From Lachnospiraceae bacterium (lineage in GTDB: Bacteria; Bacillota_A; Clostridia; Lachnospirales; Lachnospiraceae), in NCBI GenBank assembly GCA_017464645.1, contig JAFTZF010000012.1, forward strand, positions 1-31,480: a stretch of DNA of 31,480 bases, in the 5' to 3' direction. A model generated the notes under the pieces. That model was not told the origin of the DNA and did no database searches. It saw only the letters and a list, made by a program, of their open reading frames with translations. Below, in pieces: positions 31,088-31,480 of this stretch (the stretch's first letter is position 1; the number at the start of each line of letters is the position of its first letter). Both the position numbers and the translations under genes were made by a program.

Positions 31088-31480
31088 ATGGAATTCGGAT
31101 TTGTGTGGGAAGAGAGTTTTTTGTTAGTTTTGCAGGAACAGGTACGCAGACCATGGCTGGATACCTTCATGAATGGGGTGACGCAGCTGGGAGAGGCTGG
31201 AATTTTTGAAATTCTGGTGTGTCTGGTGCTGCTTTGTATCCCTGCCACCCGCCTGCTGGGAAAGATGGGAGCCACGTCTCTGGCCCTGGACTATGTTTTT
31301 TTGAATCTGTGTCTGAAAAATCTGGTGGCCCGGGTGCGGCCCTATGTGGCCATCAAGGGACTGGAGCCCATTACGCACCTGCCTTCAGACTATTCTTTTC
31401 CATCGGGGCACACCGGCATTGCCTTTGCCCTGGCCAGTGTGATTTTTTTCAAATGTCCCCGGAAAATCGGTGTGCCGGCC
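31088..31480 (+). CDS. PAP2-family membrane phosphatase (3' end outside window)
   Basis: The frame stays open to the window edge (131 codons). Two of the three phosphatase motifs of the PAP2 superfamily are visible: KNLVARVRP (motif 1, K-x6-RP) and SFPSGHTG (motif 2, PSGH). The third, with a second catalytic His, would lie beyond the edge. Hydrophobic helices occur around residues 37-52, 60-75 and 112-124. Enzymes of this kind act on undecaprenyl pyrophosphate, phosphatidate or related lipids at the membrane. I choose ATG 31088, 6 nt after AGGAGG (31076-31081); the in-frame ATG at 31082 directly abuts the Shine-Dalgarno. It is in line with the MoxR-VWA operon, with no promoter seen between. 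Confidence 0.85.
   Translation, partial: MEFGFVWEESFLLVLQEQVRRPWLDTFMNGVTQLGEAGIFEILVCLVLLCIPATRLLGKMGATSLALDYVFLNLCLKNLVARVRPYVAIKGLEPITHLPSDYSFPSGHTGIAFALASVIFFKCPRKIGVPA

Overview
The window comes from a low-to-mid GC Gram-positive, endospore-forming anaerobe of the class Clostridia, most likely a gut Lachnospiraceae (inferred). The grounds are the sporulation genes gpr and spoIIP, a tryptophan T-box, AGGAGG-type ribosome binding sites throughout, and a gene order that follows the Bacillus comE-holA-rpsT-gpr-spoIIP-lepA-hemW block with insertions. No rRNA, tRNA, CRISPR array or insertion sequence was found.

Region 1 (1-1.4 kb): the 3' end of an RHS/YD-repeat polymorphic toxin. Its GC-rich conserved core gives way to an AT-rich, strongly hydrophobic C-terminal tip. 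A small membrane protein with a TTG start follows directly and is the candidate immunity protein.

Region 2 (1.4-9.8 kb): arginine biosynthesis. argG points left. argC, a GNAT acetyltransferase, argJ, argB and argD point right. The shared intergenic region holds ARG-box-like operators, one lying over the argG -35. An orphan solute-binding protein without a lipobox follows argD, then a YdcZ-family membrane protein.

Region 3 (9.8-16 kb): the competence locus comEA...comEC, with a response regulator, a sensor kinase and a GerMN lipoprotein between them. comEA carries an apparent frameshift, and comEC has no conventional start for its N-terminal membrane segment.

Region 4 (16-22.8 kb): holA and rpsT on the minus strand (rpsT starts with TTG), then gpr, spoIIP, an Xaa-Pro-type peptidase and lepA on the plus strand.

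Region 5 (22.8-26.9 kb): a TM2 protein, then a T-box leader with a UGG (Trp) specifier controlling a three-gene ABC importer (trpXYZ type). A long branched terminator and about 400 bp of hairpin-rich, apparently noncoding DNA follow.

Region 6 (26.9-31.5 kb): hemW, apparently leaderless; a MoxR-type AAA+ ATPase with an Asn in its Walker A motif; its VWA partner; a 75-aa unknown; and the start of a PAP2-family phosphatase cut by the window edge.

The best candidates for something undescribed are the RHS membrane tip with its presumed immunity protein, the RR-HK-GerMN module inside the com locus, the TCTATCT-rich hairpin region before hemW, and leaderless hemW.
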